DNA of 64,000 bases from JBAOHV01 sp037045265. GTDB lineage: Bacteria; Actinomycetota; Acidimicrobiia; Acidimicrobiales; Microtrichaceae. Shown piece by piece: positions 18,118 through 26,745 of this stretch; within the stretch, counting starts at the first letter, position 1; every line of letters starts with the position of its first letter. The notes beneath the pieces are model-generated. The model searched no databases, was not told the origin of the DNA, and was given only the letters and a program-made list of their open reading frames with translations. The translations under genes and the position numbers were made by a program. The stretch lies in NCBI GenBank assembly GCA_037045265.1, contig JBAOHV010000012.1:124001-188000 (forward strand), read 5' to 3'.

Positions 18118-19094
18118 TTAGAGCGCGCGCCAATAGGTGGGTGTAGACGCGACCATCCGCCAGTCGTTCGGTTGGCCCGATTTTGATGTCGGGTGTGATC
18201 CGACTCTCGAACGACCAGCGGAGGTCACCCCATCATGCTCGCGTTGCACCCGCGTACCGTCGATGCCCTCTGGGCCGCGATCGAACCCCGGCTTCCTGAA
18301 CGACCCCTCGATACGCACCCCCTGGGTTGTCACCGTCCCCGCCGCGACGACCGCGACTGCTTCGAAGCGATCCTCCATCGGCTCGTCACGGGCTGTTCGT
18401 GGGACGTCGCCGGGCGACTCGGCAAAGGATCTGAGACCACGCTGCGACGCCGATTCAACGAATGGGTCGACGCCGGGGTGTTCGAGGGCCTCGTCGACGA
18501 GGCCCTCGAAGGCTACGACCGGATCGTCGGGCTCGACCTCTCCGAGGTCGCGGTCGATGGGTCCCAGCACAAGGCGCCCTTCGGTGGGGAAGGCACCGGC
18601 CCGAACCCCACCGACCGGGCCAAGTGCGGCTGGAAGTGGTCGATCGCGACCGACCGCCACGGCATCCCGGTCGGCTGGGAACAAGCCGGCGCGAACCGCA
18701 ACGACTGCATCTTGTTGGAACCGACCCTCGACGCCGTCGACGGGCGCGGACTCCTGGCCGAGATCGAGACCCTCCACCTCGACCGCGGCTACGACAACAG
18801 CGTCGCCCGGGCATTGTGTGTCGAGTTGGGACTTGATGACGTCGTGTGCGCGACGAAGCGCAAGCGAGGCACCGCCCACAAGAAGCTGCCGGTCCCGCTC
18901 GGGATGCGCTGGCCCGTCGAACGCACCAACAGTTGGCTATCGAACTACGGGCAGCTCCGCCGCAACACCGACCGCTACATCCACCAGCGCCTCGCACAGT
19001 TCGCACTCGCCGTAACCGCGATCATCACCGTGAAACTCATCAAGTGGGCCGACCGCTGGAGCCCCACCCCGTGACCTATCGGCGCGCGCTCTTA
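18118..19094. mobile_element. IS5-family insertion sequence with 3-bp TTA target duplication
   Basis: A complete 971-bp element (18121-19091) with terminal inverted repeats GAGCGCGCGCCAATAGGT on the left and, on the other strand, GAGCGCGCGCCGATAGGT on the right (one mismatch). It is flanked by direct TTA repeats (18118-18120, 19092-19094), consistent with the TNA duplications of the IS1031 group of IS5. It carries one intact transposase gene, so it may be active. It separates ogt from the patatin gene and splits the latter's promoter. Confidence 0.93.
18235..19074 (+). CDS. IS5-family DDE transposase
   Basis: 279 residues, full-length. An N-terminal helical DNA-binding region (FEAILHRLVTGCSWDVAGRL) precedes the DDE catalytic domain: first Asp in SEVAVDGSQHKAPFGGEG, second Asp in LHLDRGYDNSVAR, and Glu in GMRWPVERTNSWLSNYGQLR, the Y-(2)-R-(3)-E-(6)-K-like block. 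It catalyses cut-and-paste movement of the surrounding element. Base composition is less GC-rich than that of its neighbours, fitting recent arrival. The ATG is the natural start, 114 bp inside the left end. Confidence 0.95.
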   Translation: MLALHPRTVDALWAAIEPRLPERPLDTHPLGCHRPRRDDRDCFEAILHRLVTGCSWDVAGRLGKGSETTLRRRFNEWVDAGVFEGLVDEALEGYDRIVGLDLSEVAVDGSQHKAPFGGEGTGPNPTDRAKCGWKWSIATDRHGIPVGWEQAGANRNDCILLEPTLDAVDGRGLLAEIETLHLDRGYDNSVARALCVELGLDDVVCATKRKRGTAHKKLPVPLGMRWPVERTNSWLSNYGQLRRNTDRYIHQRLAQFALAVTAIITVKLIKWADRWSPTP

Positions 19095-19098
19095 GCCT
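19093..19098 (+). promoter_or_regulatory. -10-like hexamer TAGCCT spanning the IS right junction
   Basis: TAGCCT ends 7 nt before the patatin ATG, matching the leaderless pattern of this window. Its first two bases belong to the IS target duplication, so the hexamer survived while everything upstream was replaced by the IS end. Confidence 0.5.
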
Positions 19099-19105
19099 GC
19101 AGACC

Positions 19106-20068
19106 ATGGCCCCGACGCGCTCGCTGGTGATCGACGACCCCTCGCCGGACGGACTGGCGGTGCCACGCGACATGTCCGCCGGGTACGGCGACGGCCTGCC
19201 CGTCGGTCTGTGCCTGGGCGGTGGCGGGTTGTGGTTCGTGGCCTGGCAGGTGACCTACCTCAACGAGCTGCTCGGCGCCGGAGTCGACCTGAGCGGGGCC
19301 GATCGGGTGGTGGGGACCTCCGCGGGCTCGATCGTCAGCTCGGTGCTCGAGGCCGGCAACATCAAGCGCCTCCACGGCGAGCTGCGTGTCCTGGCCCGGA
19401 TCCCCAAGTTGCTCGGCGTGCTGGCCCCCGCCTCGAACTTCTCACCCAGTCAAGAGCGGGCCCAGGAGATGTTCTGGTCTGCGACGGACGCCGAGCCCGA
19501 CACCGTCCGTGCGATCGGCCACGCCGCGCTGAACGCGGACACGCCCTCGGCCGCCACGATGCGCCGCAACCTCGGTGCGGTCCTGGTGTTCCGTCGATGG
19601 CCGTCGCCGGCGTTGCACCTGTCCGCGGTCGACGCCTACACGGGCGAACGGCTGGTGCTCACCGACCGCACCGGTGTCAGCGTCCCGCGCGCCGCCGCGG
19701 CGAGCAGCGCGGTGCCCGGCCTGTTCCCACCTCAGCAGATCCTCGATCGACGGGCCATGGACGGAGGCTTGGCCGGCACCGGGCTGCACCTCGACCTGCT
19801 GGCGGGGGCACGGCGGGCCGTGGTCGTCCAGCTCACCGACGGGACCGACCCCGACCTCCCCAGCCAGGGCGGGATGACCCAGAGCCCGGGCGACGCCGTG
19901 GCCGAGCTCGAGGCGCTCGAGGCGTCGGGCACCAAGGTGTTCTCGCGCATGCCGGAGAAGGTCGACATCGAGCGGCTGATGGACCCGACCGCGGTGCCCG
20001 ACGCCATCGCCATGGCCGAACGTCAGGCTCGGGCCGACGTCGAGGAGCTCCGCACCTTCGTCGCCTGA
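19106..20068 (+). CDS. Patatin-like phospholipase
   Basis: 320 residues of the patatin/RssA alpha-beta hydrolase type. The oxyanion-hole glycine loop (GLCLGGGGLWFVAWQVTYL, about residues 32-50) and the nucleophile elbow GTSAG (near residue 72) are present. The Asp of the catalytic dyad lies in AMDGGLAGTG (near residue 216). It probably hydrolyses acyl ester bonds in lipids in the cytoplasm; the substrate is unknown. The gene starts only 15 bp after the IS element, so its present expression may differ from the ancestral state. Confidence 0.88.
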   Translation: MAPTRSLVIDDPSPDGLAVPRDMSAGYGDGLPVGLCLGGGGLWFVAWQVTYLNELLGAGVDLSGADRVVGTSAGSIVSSVLEAGNIKRLHGELRVLARIPKLLGVLAPASNFSPSQERAQEMFWSATDAEPDTVRAIGHAALNADTPSAATMRRNLGAVLVFRRWPSPALHLSAVDAYTGERLVLTDRTGVSVPRAAAASSAVPGLFPPQQILDRRAMDGGLAGTGLHLDLLAGARRAVVVQLTDGTDPDLPSQGGMTQSPGDAVAELEALEASGTKVFSRMPEKVDIERLMDPTAVPDAIAMAERQARADVEELRTFVA

Positions 20069-20157
20069 TCCCGTGGCGCCGTGAGCGGGTTCCGGACGGC
20101 GGCGGAACTGCTCGAACCGGGGAGCGGCCGCGTCGAGCGAGCTGCTGGACTGGGAGC

Positions 20158-20658
20158 ATGCCCCGACTGTTCCTGGCGGTGTGGCCACCCGAGGACACCG
20201 TGTCCGAGCTCATGGCGCTGCGCCGCAAGGACCAGCGCGGCGTGCGGTTCGTCGCGCCGGAGCGGTGGCACGTGACGGTGCGCTTCTTCGGTGAGGCCCA
20301 TCCCGACGACGTCGAGGAGGCGATGGCGGAGGTGGACCTGCCGCCGGCGGTCGCAACGCTCGGCCCCGCGGTCGACGTGCTCGGCGAGCGGGTCCTGGCG
20401 GTCCCGGTGAACGGCCTCGAGACCCTGGCCCGCGTCGTGGTGGCGGCGACCCGCGGCGTGGGGGATCCGCCGCCGCGACGTGCGTTCCACGGCCACATCA
20501 CCATCGCCCGGATCGCGCGGGACGCCCGGATGCCCCCGACGTTGGGGACGCGGGTGGACGGAACGTTCTGCGTGGAGGAGCTGGCGTTGGTCCGAAGCCG
20601 CCGGGACCCCGACGGGGTCCGCTACGACACGGTGGCCACGTGGCCGCTGCCGGCCTGA
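20158..20658 (+). CDS. thpR: RNA 2',3'-cyclic phosphodiesterase (LigT/ThpR family)
   Basis: 166 residues of the 2H phosphoesterase fold. Both catalytic H-x-T/S motifs are visible: RWHVTVRFFGE near residue 38 and FHGHITIARI near residue 118. The start MPRLFLAVWPPEDTV is typical of the family. It opens 2',3'-cyclic phosphates of RNA or tRNA ends to 2'-monophosphates. It lies 89 bp after the patatin gene and converges with the next gene (7 bp apart). Confidence 0.9.
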   Translation: MPRLFLAVWPPEDTVSELMALRRKDQRGVRFVAPERWHVTVRFFGEAHPDDVEEAMAEVDLPPAVATLGPAVDVLGERVLAVPVNGLETLARVVVAATRGVGDPPPRRAFHGHITIARIARDARMPPTLGTRVDGTFCVEELALVRSRRDPDGVRYDTVATWPLPA

Positions 20659-20665
20659 CCCGGGG

Positions 20666-21451
20666 TCACGACGTCGGTTCGAGGCTGGTCAGCTGCAGGG
20701 TCGTGTTCTCGGTGAAGCTCGCCGTGCCGGCCAACTCGAGCGCCCGGGTGACGCGGATCGGCAGGTGGTCCCGGCTCCACCACGTGGTCTCCACCCAGGT
20801 CCCGTTGATGTCGCCTGCGACCGGGTAGCGGATCTCGATCGGCGTCGTTTGCACCGTCGTCCCGCCCACGTCGATCTCCTCGCCCGCCCTGGTGGTCGCG
20901 GTCCCGGTGAACGTGGCCGTGACCGACATGGGGCCACCGCTCAGCTTCAACGTGCAGGGCAGCTCGGTCGGCGTGCCGCCGGCACCCGGCAGCTGGTTCG
21001 GGTCACAGGTCATGGTGGCTGTCGGCGAGATCGCTCCGATGGTCTGGTGCTTGGCGTGCTCCTCCATCCGCAGGGACGGGTTCGTGCACCACGTCGTGTC
21101 CTCGGTGTGCTCTGCGAACAGGTTGACCGTCCACTGGAAGCACCCCGGTCCCGTGTCGGTGACCACGGCGGTGACGGTGGAGGGCAGCGGCCGGTCCTGG
21201 GCGGGGAGCGGACCGAGCTTGACCCGCTCCTGGCCCTCGGCGGAGTAGGTGTAGACGCCGGGCGCCGGGGTCCCGGTCCCCTTGCCCTCCGTCGCGGTCG
21301 TGTCGGTGCTCTTCTTCTCGCGGAAGTCCTCGACGGCGTCCTTCTCGGAGATCTCGGTCGTGCCGCGGGGCCACAGCAGGAAGGCGACCGCGGCGGCGAC
21401 CACGACGGCGACGGCACCGATGCCGATGGCGGCCCTGCGTCCGCCGCTCAC
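20666..21451 (-). CDS. Membrane-anchored extracytoplasmic protein of unknown function
   Basis: 261 residues. One N-terminal membrane helix (AAIGIGAVAVVVAAAVAFLL) is followed by a polar exported domain with an STDTTATEGKGTGTPAPG linker and four Cys, probably forming two disulfides. Repeated Thr-rich beta strands suggest an all-beta fold. I recognise no family. The GTG start overlaps the stop of the upstream methyltransferase (GTGA), so the pair is an operon. Its stop is 7 bp from the converging thpR stop. Confidence 0.65.
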   Translation of the reverse strand: MSGGRRAAIGIGAVAVVVAAAVAFLLWPRGTTEISEKDAVEDFREKKSTDTTATEGKGTGTPAPGVYTYSAEGQERVKLGPLPAQDRPLPSTVTAVVTDTGPGCFQWTVNLFAEHTEDTTWCTNPSLRMEEHAKHQTIGAISPTATMTCDPNQLPGAGGTPTELPCTLKLSGGPMSVTATFTGTATTRAGEEIDVGGTTVQTTPIEIRYPVAGDINGTWVETTWWSRDHLPIRVTRALELAGTASFTENTTLQLTSLEPTS

Positions 21452-22296
21452 GCTCCGGCTCCCGCGCCCGCGGGGTCGACCCGTTCGGCGACGATGCCGT
21501 ACGCCTGCAGGTGGGAGGCGTTGGCCCGCATGGCGGCTCGCATGGCCCGGACGCGGTCCAGGGCCTCGGAGTCGCGCAGCACGTTGGTCACGAAGCGCGC
21601 CGCTCCCAGGTAGCCCTCGTCGGCGACGAGTCGTCGGGGTTCGAGCAGGTGCAACGGGGCCTTGTAGCGGGAGCGGACGACCAGGCCGTGCTCGGCGAGG
21701 AGCTGGTCCCAGCCGGTGACGGTCATCGGTGTCACGTTCACCTTGATCGTCGACGTCAGGTCCGAGGTCGCCCGCTCCCGGTCCGGGTCCGTGATGTCGT
21801 CGGGAGCGAACGCCACCTCGTGCAGCGCGAAGCGGCCCCCGGGTCGCAGTAACCGGGCCAGCTCCGCGATCACCTTGTGCTTGAGCGAGTCGGGCTGCAT
21901 GGTCAGGTAGGCCTCGCCGAAGACAACGTCCGCGCTGGCGTCGGGCAGGCCGGTGTCCTGGGCGCTGGTGTGGATCACCCGACGGTTCGGACCCTCGAGC
22001 ACGTCGCCGATGAGGCCGACCGCGTCCGGGTCGCGGTCCACGCCGGTGTAGCTCGCCGGCCGAGCCGCCATGACCAGGCGTGTGGTGGCGCCGAGGCCCG
22101 GTGCGACCTCGACCACGTCGTCGGCGGTGGAGATCGCCAGACCGTCGAGGAGGTTCCGGGTCATATCGGCGCCCCCTGGCCGCAGGACCCTCTTGCCGAG
22201 TCGGGCCAGGAGCCAGTGCCCGGGCATCCGGTCGGCCTGGAGCGCGTGACCGGGGAGGGCGTCGGGGTCGACCGGTGCGGTCGTGGTGTGTCCCAT
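21448..22296 (-). CDS. Class I SAM-dependent methyltransferase
   Basis: 282 residues. The SAM-binding core is visible: motif I VVEVAPGLGATTRLVMAARP, the acidic end of strand 2 (YTGVDRDPDAVG), DVVFGEAYLTMQPDSLKH and RLLRPGGRFALHEVAF. The Pro in place of the usual second Gly of motif I is somewhat unusual. The substrate is unknown; the fold is like UbiE/Coq5-type small-molecule methyltransferases. It leads the two-gene operon with the membrane protein downstream. Confidence 0.85.
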   Translation of the reverse strand: MGHTTTAPVDPDALPGHALQADRMPGHWLLARLGKRVLRPGGADMTRNLLDGLAISTADDVVEVAPGLGATTRLVMAARPASYTGVDRDPDAVGLIGDVLEGPNRRVIHTSAQDTGLPDASADVVFGEAYLTMQPDSLKHKVIAELARLLRPGGRFALHEVAFAPDDITDPDRERATSDLTSTIKVNVTPMTVTGWDQLLAEHGLVVRSRYKAPLHLLEPRRLVADEGYLGAARFVTNVLRDSEALDRVRAMRAAMRANASHLQAYGIVAERVDPAGAGAGA

Positions 22297-22407
22297 GGAT
22301 CAAGGATGCCTAACAACATCCGCCCGGACCAGTGACATTGGTCCCTACAGCGCGTCATCGCCTGCGGTCGGCCGACGCGAGGGCACCCGGTCCGCGACGA
22401 TGCGATC

Positions 22408-23166
22408 GTGACCGAGGAGACCAGCCACAACCGCGAGCTCTGGAACGGGGTCAACACGGCCTTCACCGACAGCGACGGCGAGCGACGATGGCAGGAACCC
22501 GACCTGCGGTGGGGCCTGTTCGCCCACCCCGAGTCGGAGCTGGACCTGCTCGGAGACGTGGCGGGGCTCGACGTCGTCGAGCTGGGGTGCGGGACCGCAG
22601 GGCTCTCCGCCTGGTTGGCGCGCCACGGCGCCCGGCCTGTCGCTGTCGACCTGAGTCCGGCCCAGTTGCGGACCGCGCGGCGCTGCCAGCGCCGGTGGGG
22701 CCCGGAGTTCCCGTTGGTGGAGGCCGACGGTGAGCAGGTCCCACTGCGGTCCGCGGTGGCCGACCTGGTCGTGAGCGAGCACGGTGTGGGGGCGTGGTGC
22801 GAGCCGGAGCGCTGGGTGCCCGAGGCGGCGCGGCTGCTGCGACCCGGCGGTCGCCTGGTCTTCATGACCAACAGCCCGCTGAGCGCGTTGTGCGTCCCCG
22901 ACGACCCGGGTCCGGCCGGCGACCGACTCCTCCGTGGGGTCGAGGATGTGCGGACGGTTCGCTGGGACGGCGGCGGCGTGGAGCACCACCCCGGTCACGG
23001 GGAGTGGGTCGGGGTGCTGGGTCGTTCTGGGTTCACCGTCGACGCCCTGCGCGAGCTCCGACCACCCGTGGGTGCGGTGGATCCCGAGTGGTACGAGATC
23101 GTCTCGTCGGGCTGGGCGGGCCGATGGCCGGCCGAGGACGTGTGGGTCGCCCGCCGGACCGGGTAG
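22408..23166 (+). CDS. Class I SAM-dependent methyltransferase
   Basis: 252 residues. Motif I is DVVELGCGTAGLSAWLARHG, the strand-2 acidic residue lies in PVAVDLSPAQL, then ADLVVSEHGVGAWCEPERWV and RLLRPGGRLVFMTNSPLSAL. The N-terminus HNRELWNGVNTAFTDSDGER resembles a group of actinobacterial methyltransferases without known substrate. It is divergent from the other methyltransferase gene, with 111 bp between the starts. Confidence 0.85.
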   Translation: MTEETSHNRELWNGVNTAFTDSDGERRWQEPDLRWGLFAHPESELDLLGDVAGLDVVELGCGTAGLSAWLARHGARPVAVDLSPAQLRTARRCQRRWGPEFPLVEADGEQVPLRSAVADLVVSEHGVGAWCEPERWVPEAARLLRPGGRLVFMTNSPLSALCVPDDPGPAGDRLLRGVEDVRTVRWDGGGVEHHPGHGEWVGVLGRSGFTVDALRELRPPVGAVDPEWYEIVSSGWAGRWPAEDVWVARRTG

Positions 23167-23210
23167 AGCTCAGCCGGAGGGGTCCGGGCCGGACAGCACG
23201 GTCGGAGGGC

Positions 23211-23262
23211 GCGGTCGGACAGTGCGGTCGGACAGTGCGGTCGGACAGTGCGGTAGGACGGC
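23211..23262. repeat. 13-bp tandem repeat, about four units
   Basis: Three perfect GCGGTCGGACAGT units (23211-23249) and a diverged fourth follow the methyltransferase stop, before the converging membrane-protein gene. It may be a slippage array. The gap holds no other signal. Confidence 0.85.
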
Positions 23263-23287
23263 TCGAACGGTCAGCGCGGTTGAACGG

Positions 23288-23896
23288 TCAGGGGGTCCGG
23301 GTCGGCGTCGAGCCCGCCGGCACGAGCGCACATGCGACCGCAACCGTGAGCGCTACCAGGCCGAGCACGAACAGCGACGTCGACCACGGCTGCCATCCGT
23401 CGGTGCTGTGCACGACGCCGTCGCCGTAGAAGGTCCGCTCGGTGGTCCGCACCAGCAGCAGGACCACGGCGCCCAGCAGTCCGACAACCACGACGACGGT
23501 GGCGAGCGCGCCGCGGAGTCGTCCGTGGCCCGGTCCGGATCGGGCCCACTGCCACGCCAGGGCCAACGCCCCGATGAACAGGGGCAGAGTGGCCGGCGAC
23601 AGGGTGCTCAGGAGCGCCAGCACGATGGCCGCGGGCAGCAGCAGAGCGCTGCGACCGGTGCGGGTCGCGATGAGGCACAGAACGCCGGGCGCGGCGATGA
23701 CCGCACCCAACGTCACTGACGCGAGCAGCGATTCGGCGTTGCGCTCCAACGGATCGGCGCCGAACCAGCGGATCGCCGAGAGCGCGACCCCGGCCAGCAC
23801 CAGCAGCACGCCGACCACGTCGACCCACGACCCTCGACGGCCGGTTCCGGACCGGATCCCGACCGTGCTCCGTTCCGCCGGCATCGGCCGGGTCAC
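23288..23896 (-). CDS. Polytopic membrane protein of unknown function
   Basis: About 202 residues with five or six predicted membrane helices (for example WVDVVGVLLVLAGVALSAI, ALLLPAAIVLALLSTLSPA, ALATVVVVVGLLGAVVLLLV, SLFVLGLVALTVAVACALV). No family signature is recognised. The GTG start overlaps the upstream TetR stop (GTGA), so it is probably a target or partner of that regulator, as with many TetR-membrane protein pairs. ATG 23884 is an alternative start. Confidence 0.7.
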   Translation of the reverse strand: MTRPMPAERSTVGIRSGTGRRGSWVDVVGVLLVLAGVALSAIRWFGADPLERNAESLLASVTLGAVIAAPGVLCLIATRTGRSALLLPAAIVLALLSTLSPATLPLFIGALALAWQWARSGPGHGRLRGALATVVVVVGLLGAVVLLLVRTTERTFYGDGVVHSTDGWQPWSTSLFVLGLVALTVAVACALVPAGSTPTRTP

Positions 23897-24564
23897 TCCG
23901 ACCGGTTCGTGGTTCGACCACGGTCCTCTCCTCTCGGTCCCGAGGCCTCGGTGGGTTCGTCGTCAGGCCGGGCCGCGATGAGCAGCCCGGCCAGCTGAGC
24001 GGCCTGTGACTCGACGGTGGGTCCATCGGGGTCGAGGGTGCTCTGCAGCGCGATGCCGTGAGCGGCGGCGATGATCAGCGCGGCCATCGCGTCGGGGTCG
24101 ACCCAGCCCGGGACCGCACCCGACGCGACGAGCTCGGCGTTCACCGCCGCCAGACGCTCCCGCACCCGGGCGACGACGGCTCGGGTCGGGTCTGCCGGGT
24201 CGGAGTGGCGGGTCGCCTCCAGCAGCGCGGTCAGGTAGGCGGCGCTCTGACCCTGTCGTTCGGCGAAGGTGCTCAGCAGGTACCGGACCGCTGCAGCCAT
24301 GCGGGTCACCGGGTCGCCGTCGCCCTCGAGGATGGTGAGGGCCGGTTCGACCAGGGCGGCGACCTGGTCGCGCAGGGCTGCGTCGACCAGGTTCTCCTTG
24401 GAGCCGAACCAGTAGGTGATGGCCGCCAGGTTCACCCCGGCCTCGTCGGTGATGCGTCGGGAGGTGGCAGCCGCGATCCCGTCGCGTGCGATCAGGTTCG
24501 TGGTGGCCGCCAGCAGTCGGTCACGGGTGGCGGAGTCCTCCGACGACGAACGGCGCTGGCTCAT
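23893..24564 (-). CDS. TetR-family transcriptional regulator
   Basis: 223 residues. The N-terminal TetR helix-turn-helix is LLAATTNLIARDGIAAATSR followed by RITDEAGVNLAAITYWFGSK. The C-terminal ligand domain is of the TetR_C type seen in regulators with ASGAVPGWVDPDAMAALIIA. A palindrome covers its own start codon and -10 element, so it probably represses itself and the cotranscribed membrane gene. TATCAT ends 8 nt before the ATG. Confidence 0.9.
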   Translation of the reverse strand: MSQRRSSSEDSATRDRLLAATTNLIARDGIAAATSRRITDEAGVNLAAITYWFGSKENLVDAALRDQVAALVEPALTILEGDGDPVTRMAAAVRYLLSTFAERQGQSAAYLTALLEATRHSDPADPTRAVVARVRERLAAVNAELVASGAVPGWVDPDAMAALIIAAAHGIALQSTLDPDGPTVESQAAQLAGLLIAARPDDEPTEASGPRGEDRGRTTNRSE

Positions 24565-24576
24565 ACGTCCGTATGA
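24561..24576. promoter_or_regulatory. TetR operator-like palindrome over a start codon
   Basis: TCATACG-TC-CGTATGA has 7-bp perfect arms. It includes the TetR start codon and most of its TATCAT -10 hexamer, a position suited to autorepression. Confidence 0.6.
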
Positions 24577-24586
24577 TAGCTCCCGG

Positions 24587-24982
24587 TCAGGTCGCAGGCC
24601 CCGTGATCACTGCGAACGACCCCGACGCGGTCGCGATCAGCTCGTCGTCGGCGCCGGTGACCCGACCTTCGAGCTGCACGATCCGCCGTCCCGCCCTGAT
24701 CACCGACACGTCCGCCGTCAGCGAACCGGCCGCCGCGGCCCGCAGGAACCGGAGGTGGACCTCGATCGACGCGCAGGCCTGTCCACCCTCGAGGACGCTC
24801 ATCGTCGCCGCCCCCATAGCGGTGTCGACCATGGCGAACAGGACCGCGCCGTGCACGACGCCGTTGGGGTTGAGCAGTTCGGGACCGATGTCGAGCACGG
24901 CCCGACCGGAGCCGGTGTTCGGGGACTCGATCGCCATCCCGAGGTGCTCCTGGAGAGGGAAGGGAGACGCGGAGAAGGCCAT
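24587..24982 (-). CDS. PaaI-type hotdog-fold thioesterase
   Basis: 131 residues, a single hotdog domain. The PaaI/4HBT signature NPNGVVHGAVLFAMVDTAMG includes the conserved Gly-His and downstream Asp, and VHLRFLRAAAAGSLTADVSV forms the long strands. It probably hydrolyses aryl- or acyl-CoA thioesters in the cytoplasm. TACGTT ends 6 nt before the ATG. It lies upstream of the TetR gene on the same strand but has its own promoter, with 22 bp between them. Confidence 0.88.
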   Translation of the reverse strand: MAFSASPFPLQEHLGMAIESPNTGSGRAVLDIGPELLNPNGVVHGAVLFAMVDTAMGAATMSVLEGGQACASIEVHLRFLRAAAAGSLTADVSVIRAGRRIVQLEGRVTGADDELIATASGSFAVITGPAT

Positions 24983-25094
24983 CGGTACAACGTAGGTCGC
25001 CGCGAGCCCATCGGCCCTCGGACAGCGTCAGCGCCCGGTCCGGACGTCGCGGTGACGTCGGGACCGGGCGCAGGTGCTCACCGGAGCGCGATGC

Positions 25095-25613
25095 TCACTG
25101 AACGGTGACGGTGCCCTTCATCCCTGCGGCCGCGTGTCCCGGCACCTGGCAGATCCAGGTGTAGGTCCCTGCCGCCACGCCGGCCAGGTCGAGCTCGCCC
25201 TCGCTGCCGGGCTTGAGCATCTCGGTGGCGGGGCCTCCTTCGACGGCCAGGTCGTGGTCCATCGTGCCGTCGTTCTTCACCTTGAGGACGGATCCGGCCG
25301 CCGCGGTGGCGTCCGGCGGCTTGATGAAGAACTCCCCGAGGGAGACCTCGGTGACTGCGGCACCGCCTCCTCCTGCGGTGCCTCCACCGGCTGAACCGCC
25401 GCCACCTGAACCGCTGGCGTCGCTGGCGGCCCGGGCCGCCAGCCCGACGGCGAAGATCGCCGCGACGATGGCGAAGAGACCGAAGATGAACCCGCAGACC
25501 GCCAGGGTCTCGAAGGTCGTGCCCTTGCGGACGGGAACCGGGCCCGAGTGCACCGCACCGGACGAGCCGGCGGGCGAATCGGTGGTGTCAGAGCTTTCCT
25601 GATCGACAGCCAT
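25095..25613 (-). CDS. Membrane-anchored cupredoxin (plastocyanin-like type 1 copper protein)
   Basis: 172 residues. A cytoplasmic tail, one membrane helix (AVCGFIFGLFAIVAAIFAVGL) and a flexible Gly/Ser/Ala linker lead to a plastocyanin-like domain. Copper ligands are apparent: His in GTMDHDLAV, and Cys, His and Met in WICQVPGHAAAGM. It would face the cell exterior and shuttle electrons, most likely to the NirK-like enzyme encoded 10 bp upstream on the same strand. GAGGAGG precedes the ATG. Confidence 0.88.
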   Translation of the reverse strand: MAVDQESSDTTDSPAGSSGAVHSGPVPVRKGTTFETLAVCGFIFGLFAIVAAIFAVGLAARAASDASGSGGGGSAGGGTAGGGGAAVTEVSLGEFFIKPPDATAAAGSVLKVKNDGTMDHDLAVEGGPATEMLKPGSEGELDLAGVAAGTYTWICQVPGHAAAGMKGTVTVQ

Positions 25614-25623
25614 GTCGTCCTCC

Positions 25624-26745
25624 TCAGTGTCCCGACGCGGTCTGGGCCGGTGCGACGTCGCCCGCCTGGAAGATTCCCATGGCGCCGATGCCGACGTTGG
25701 CGAACTTGTGGGTGACGAAGGGGTAGAGCCCCACCTCGTCGAAGCTGAACTCGACGAAGCCGCCCTGGGCGGGTTGCAGGTCGAGCGCCTGGGAGCCGCC
25801 GCGTTGGCCGTCGCCGGGCCGTAGCAGGTAGTTGCCCTCCTTGAACACGGTGTCGAAGATGGTGCCGATCACGTGCCACGAGGAGTTCTCCGACGGCCCA
25901 GCGTCGAGCACCCAGGCCCGGATCCGTTGACCGGGCTCGACCCGGATCGGCCGGTCGCGGTACCCGTTGACGTAGCCGTTGAAGACGATCGCGTCCCACG
26001 CCGACTTCTGCATCTTGGTGAGGTCACCGACCTCGCCCTGCGGGCCGGTGTAGATCTCGGACTGGACGAAGGCGAACTCGTGGTCGACCGGGGCCAGGTC
26101 GGGCGGGTCGACGATGATCGCGCCGTACATGCCGGCGCCGATGTGGTGAAGGGCCGGTGGCGTACCGCAGTGGTACATGTAGATCCCGGCGTGCTTGGCC
26201 TCGAACGGGTACTCGATGCTCTCGCCGGGGTTGATGGTCGCCATGCGGACGTTCCATGCCACCTTGGAAGCGTGGAAGTCGACTGAGTGGCCCATCGTTC
26301 CCTCGTTCTTGAGGGTGAAGTTGAACTGGTCGCCGACCTTGCCCCGGTAGAACGGACCGGGCATCAACTTGTCGTAGGTCCAGATCTGCTGCTCGACGCC
26401 AGGAGCGACCTCGGCGACGTCCTGGTCGTAGGCCGTCATCACGATGTTGTGCACGGTCTCGGTCGACGCGGGTGGAAGGACCGGGTCCCGCGCCACCCAG
26501 TCCGCACCCGGCTTGGCGGCGAAGTCGATCTTGGCGCCGGTCGTCGGCGCGGCTGCCGTCCCACCGGTGTCGGCGGGAGCGGCGGTTCCTGCCGAGGCCT
26601 GTCCGGTGTCTGGCCACGCCGCAGCGGCGGCGACGCCGACCATGGTGGCGGCTCCGATGCCACCGACGGTCGCCCCTACGACCGCTCGGCGACTGACGGC
26701 GCCCTGTCCGGTTCCTGGTGACTCTTCGTGATCAGGCACGTCCAT
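25624..26745 (-). CDS. Tat-exported two-domain multicopper protein, copper nitrite reductase (NirK)-like
   Basis: 373 residues with a Tat signal (SRRAVVGATVGGIGAATMVG, residues 18-37) and two cupredoxin domains. In domain 1, GHSVDFHA (about 152-158) and YMYHCGTPPALHHIGAGM (about 189-206) supply type 1 (Cys, His, Met) and type 2 copper ligands, spaced as in NirK. Domain 2 contributes SSWHVIGTIFDTVF, at the position of the NirK His of the type 2 site. It may reduce nitrite to NO, but other two-domain copper oxidases look alike and the catalytic Asp/His pair cannot be proved by eye. The cupredoxin follows 10 bp downstream, and two membrane proteins are encoded upstream. Confidence 0.8.
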   Translation of the reverse strand: MDVPDHEESPGTGQGAVSRRAVVGATVGGIGAATMVGVAAAAAWPDTGQASAGTAAPADTGGTAAAPTTGAKIDFAAKPGADWVARDPVLPPASTETVHNIVMTAYDQDVAEVAPGVEQQIWTYDKLMPGPFYRGKVGDQFNFTLKNEGTMGHSVDFHASKVAWNVRMATINPGESIEYPFEAKHAGIYMYHCGTPPALHHIGAGMYGAIIVDPPDLAPVDHEFAFVQSEIYTGPQGEVGDLTKMQKSAWDAIVFNGYVNGYRDRPIRVEPGQRIRAWVLDAGPSENSSWHVIGTIFDTVFKEGNYLLRPGDGQRGGSQALDLQPAQGGFVEFSFDEVGLYPFVTHKFANVGIGAMGIFQAGDVAPAQTASGH

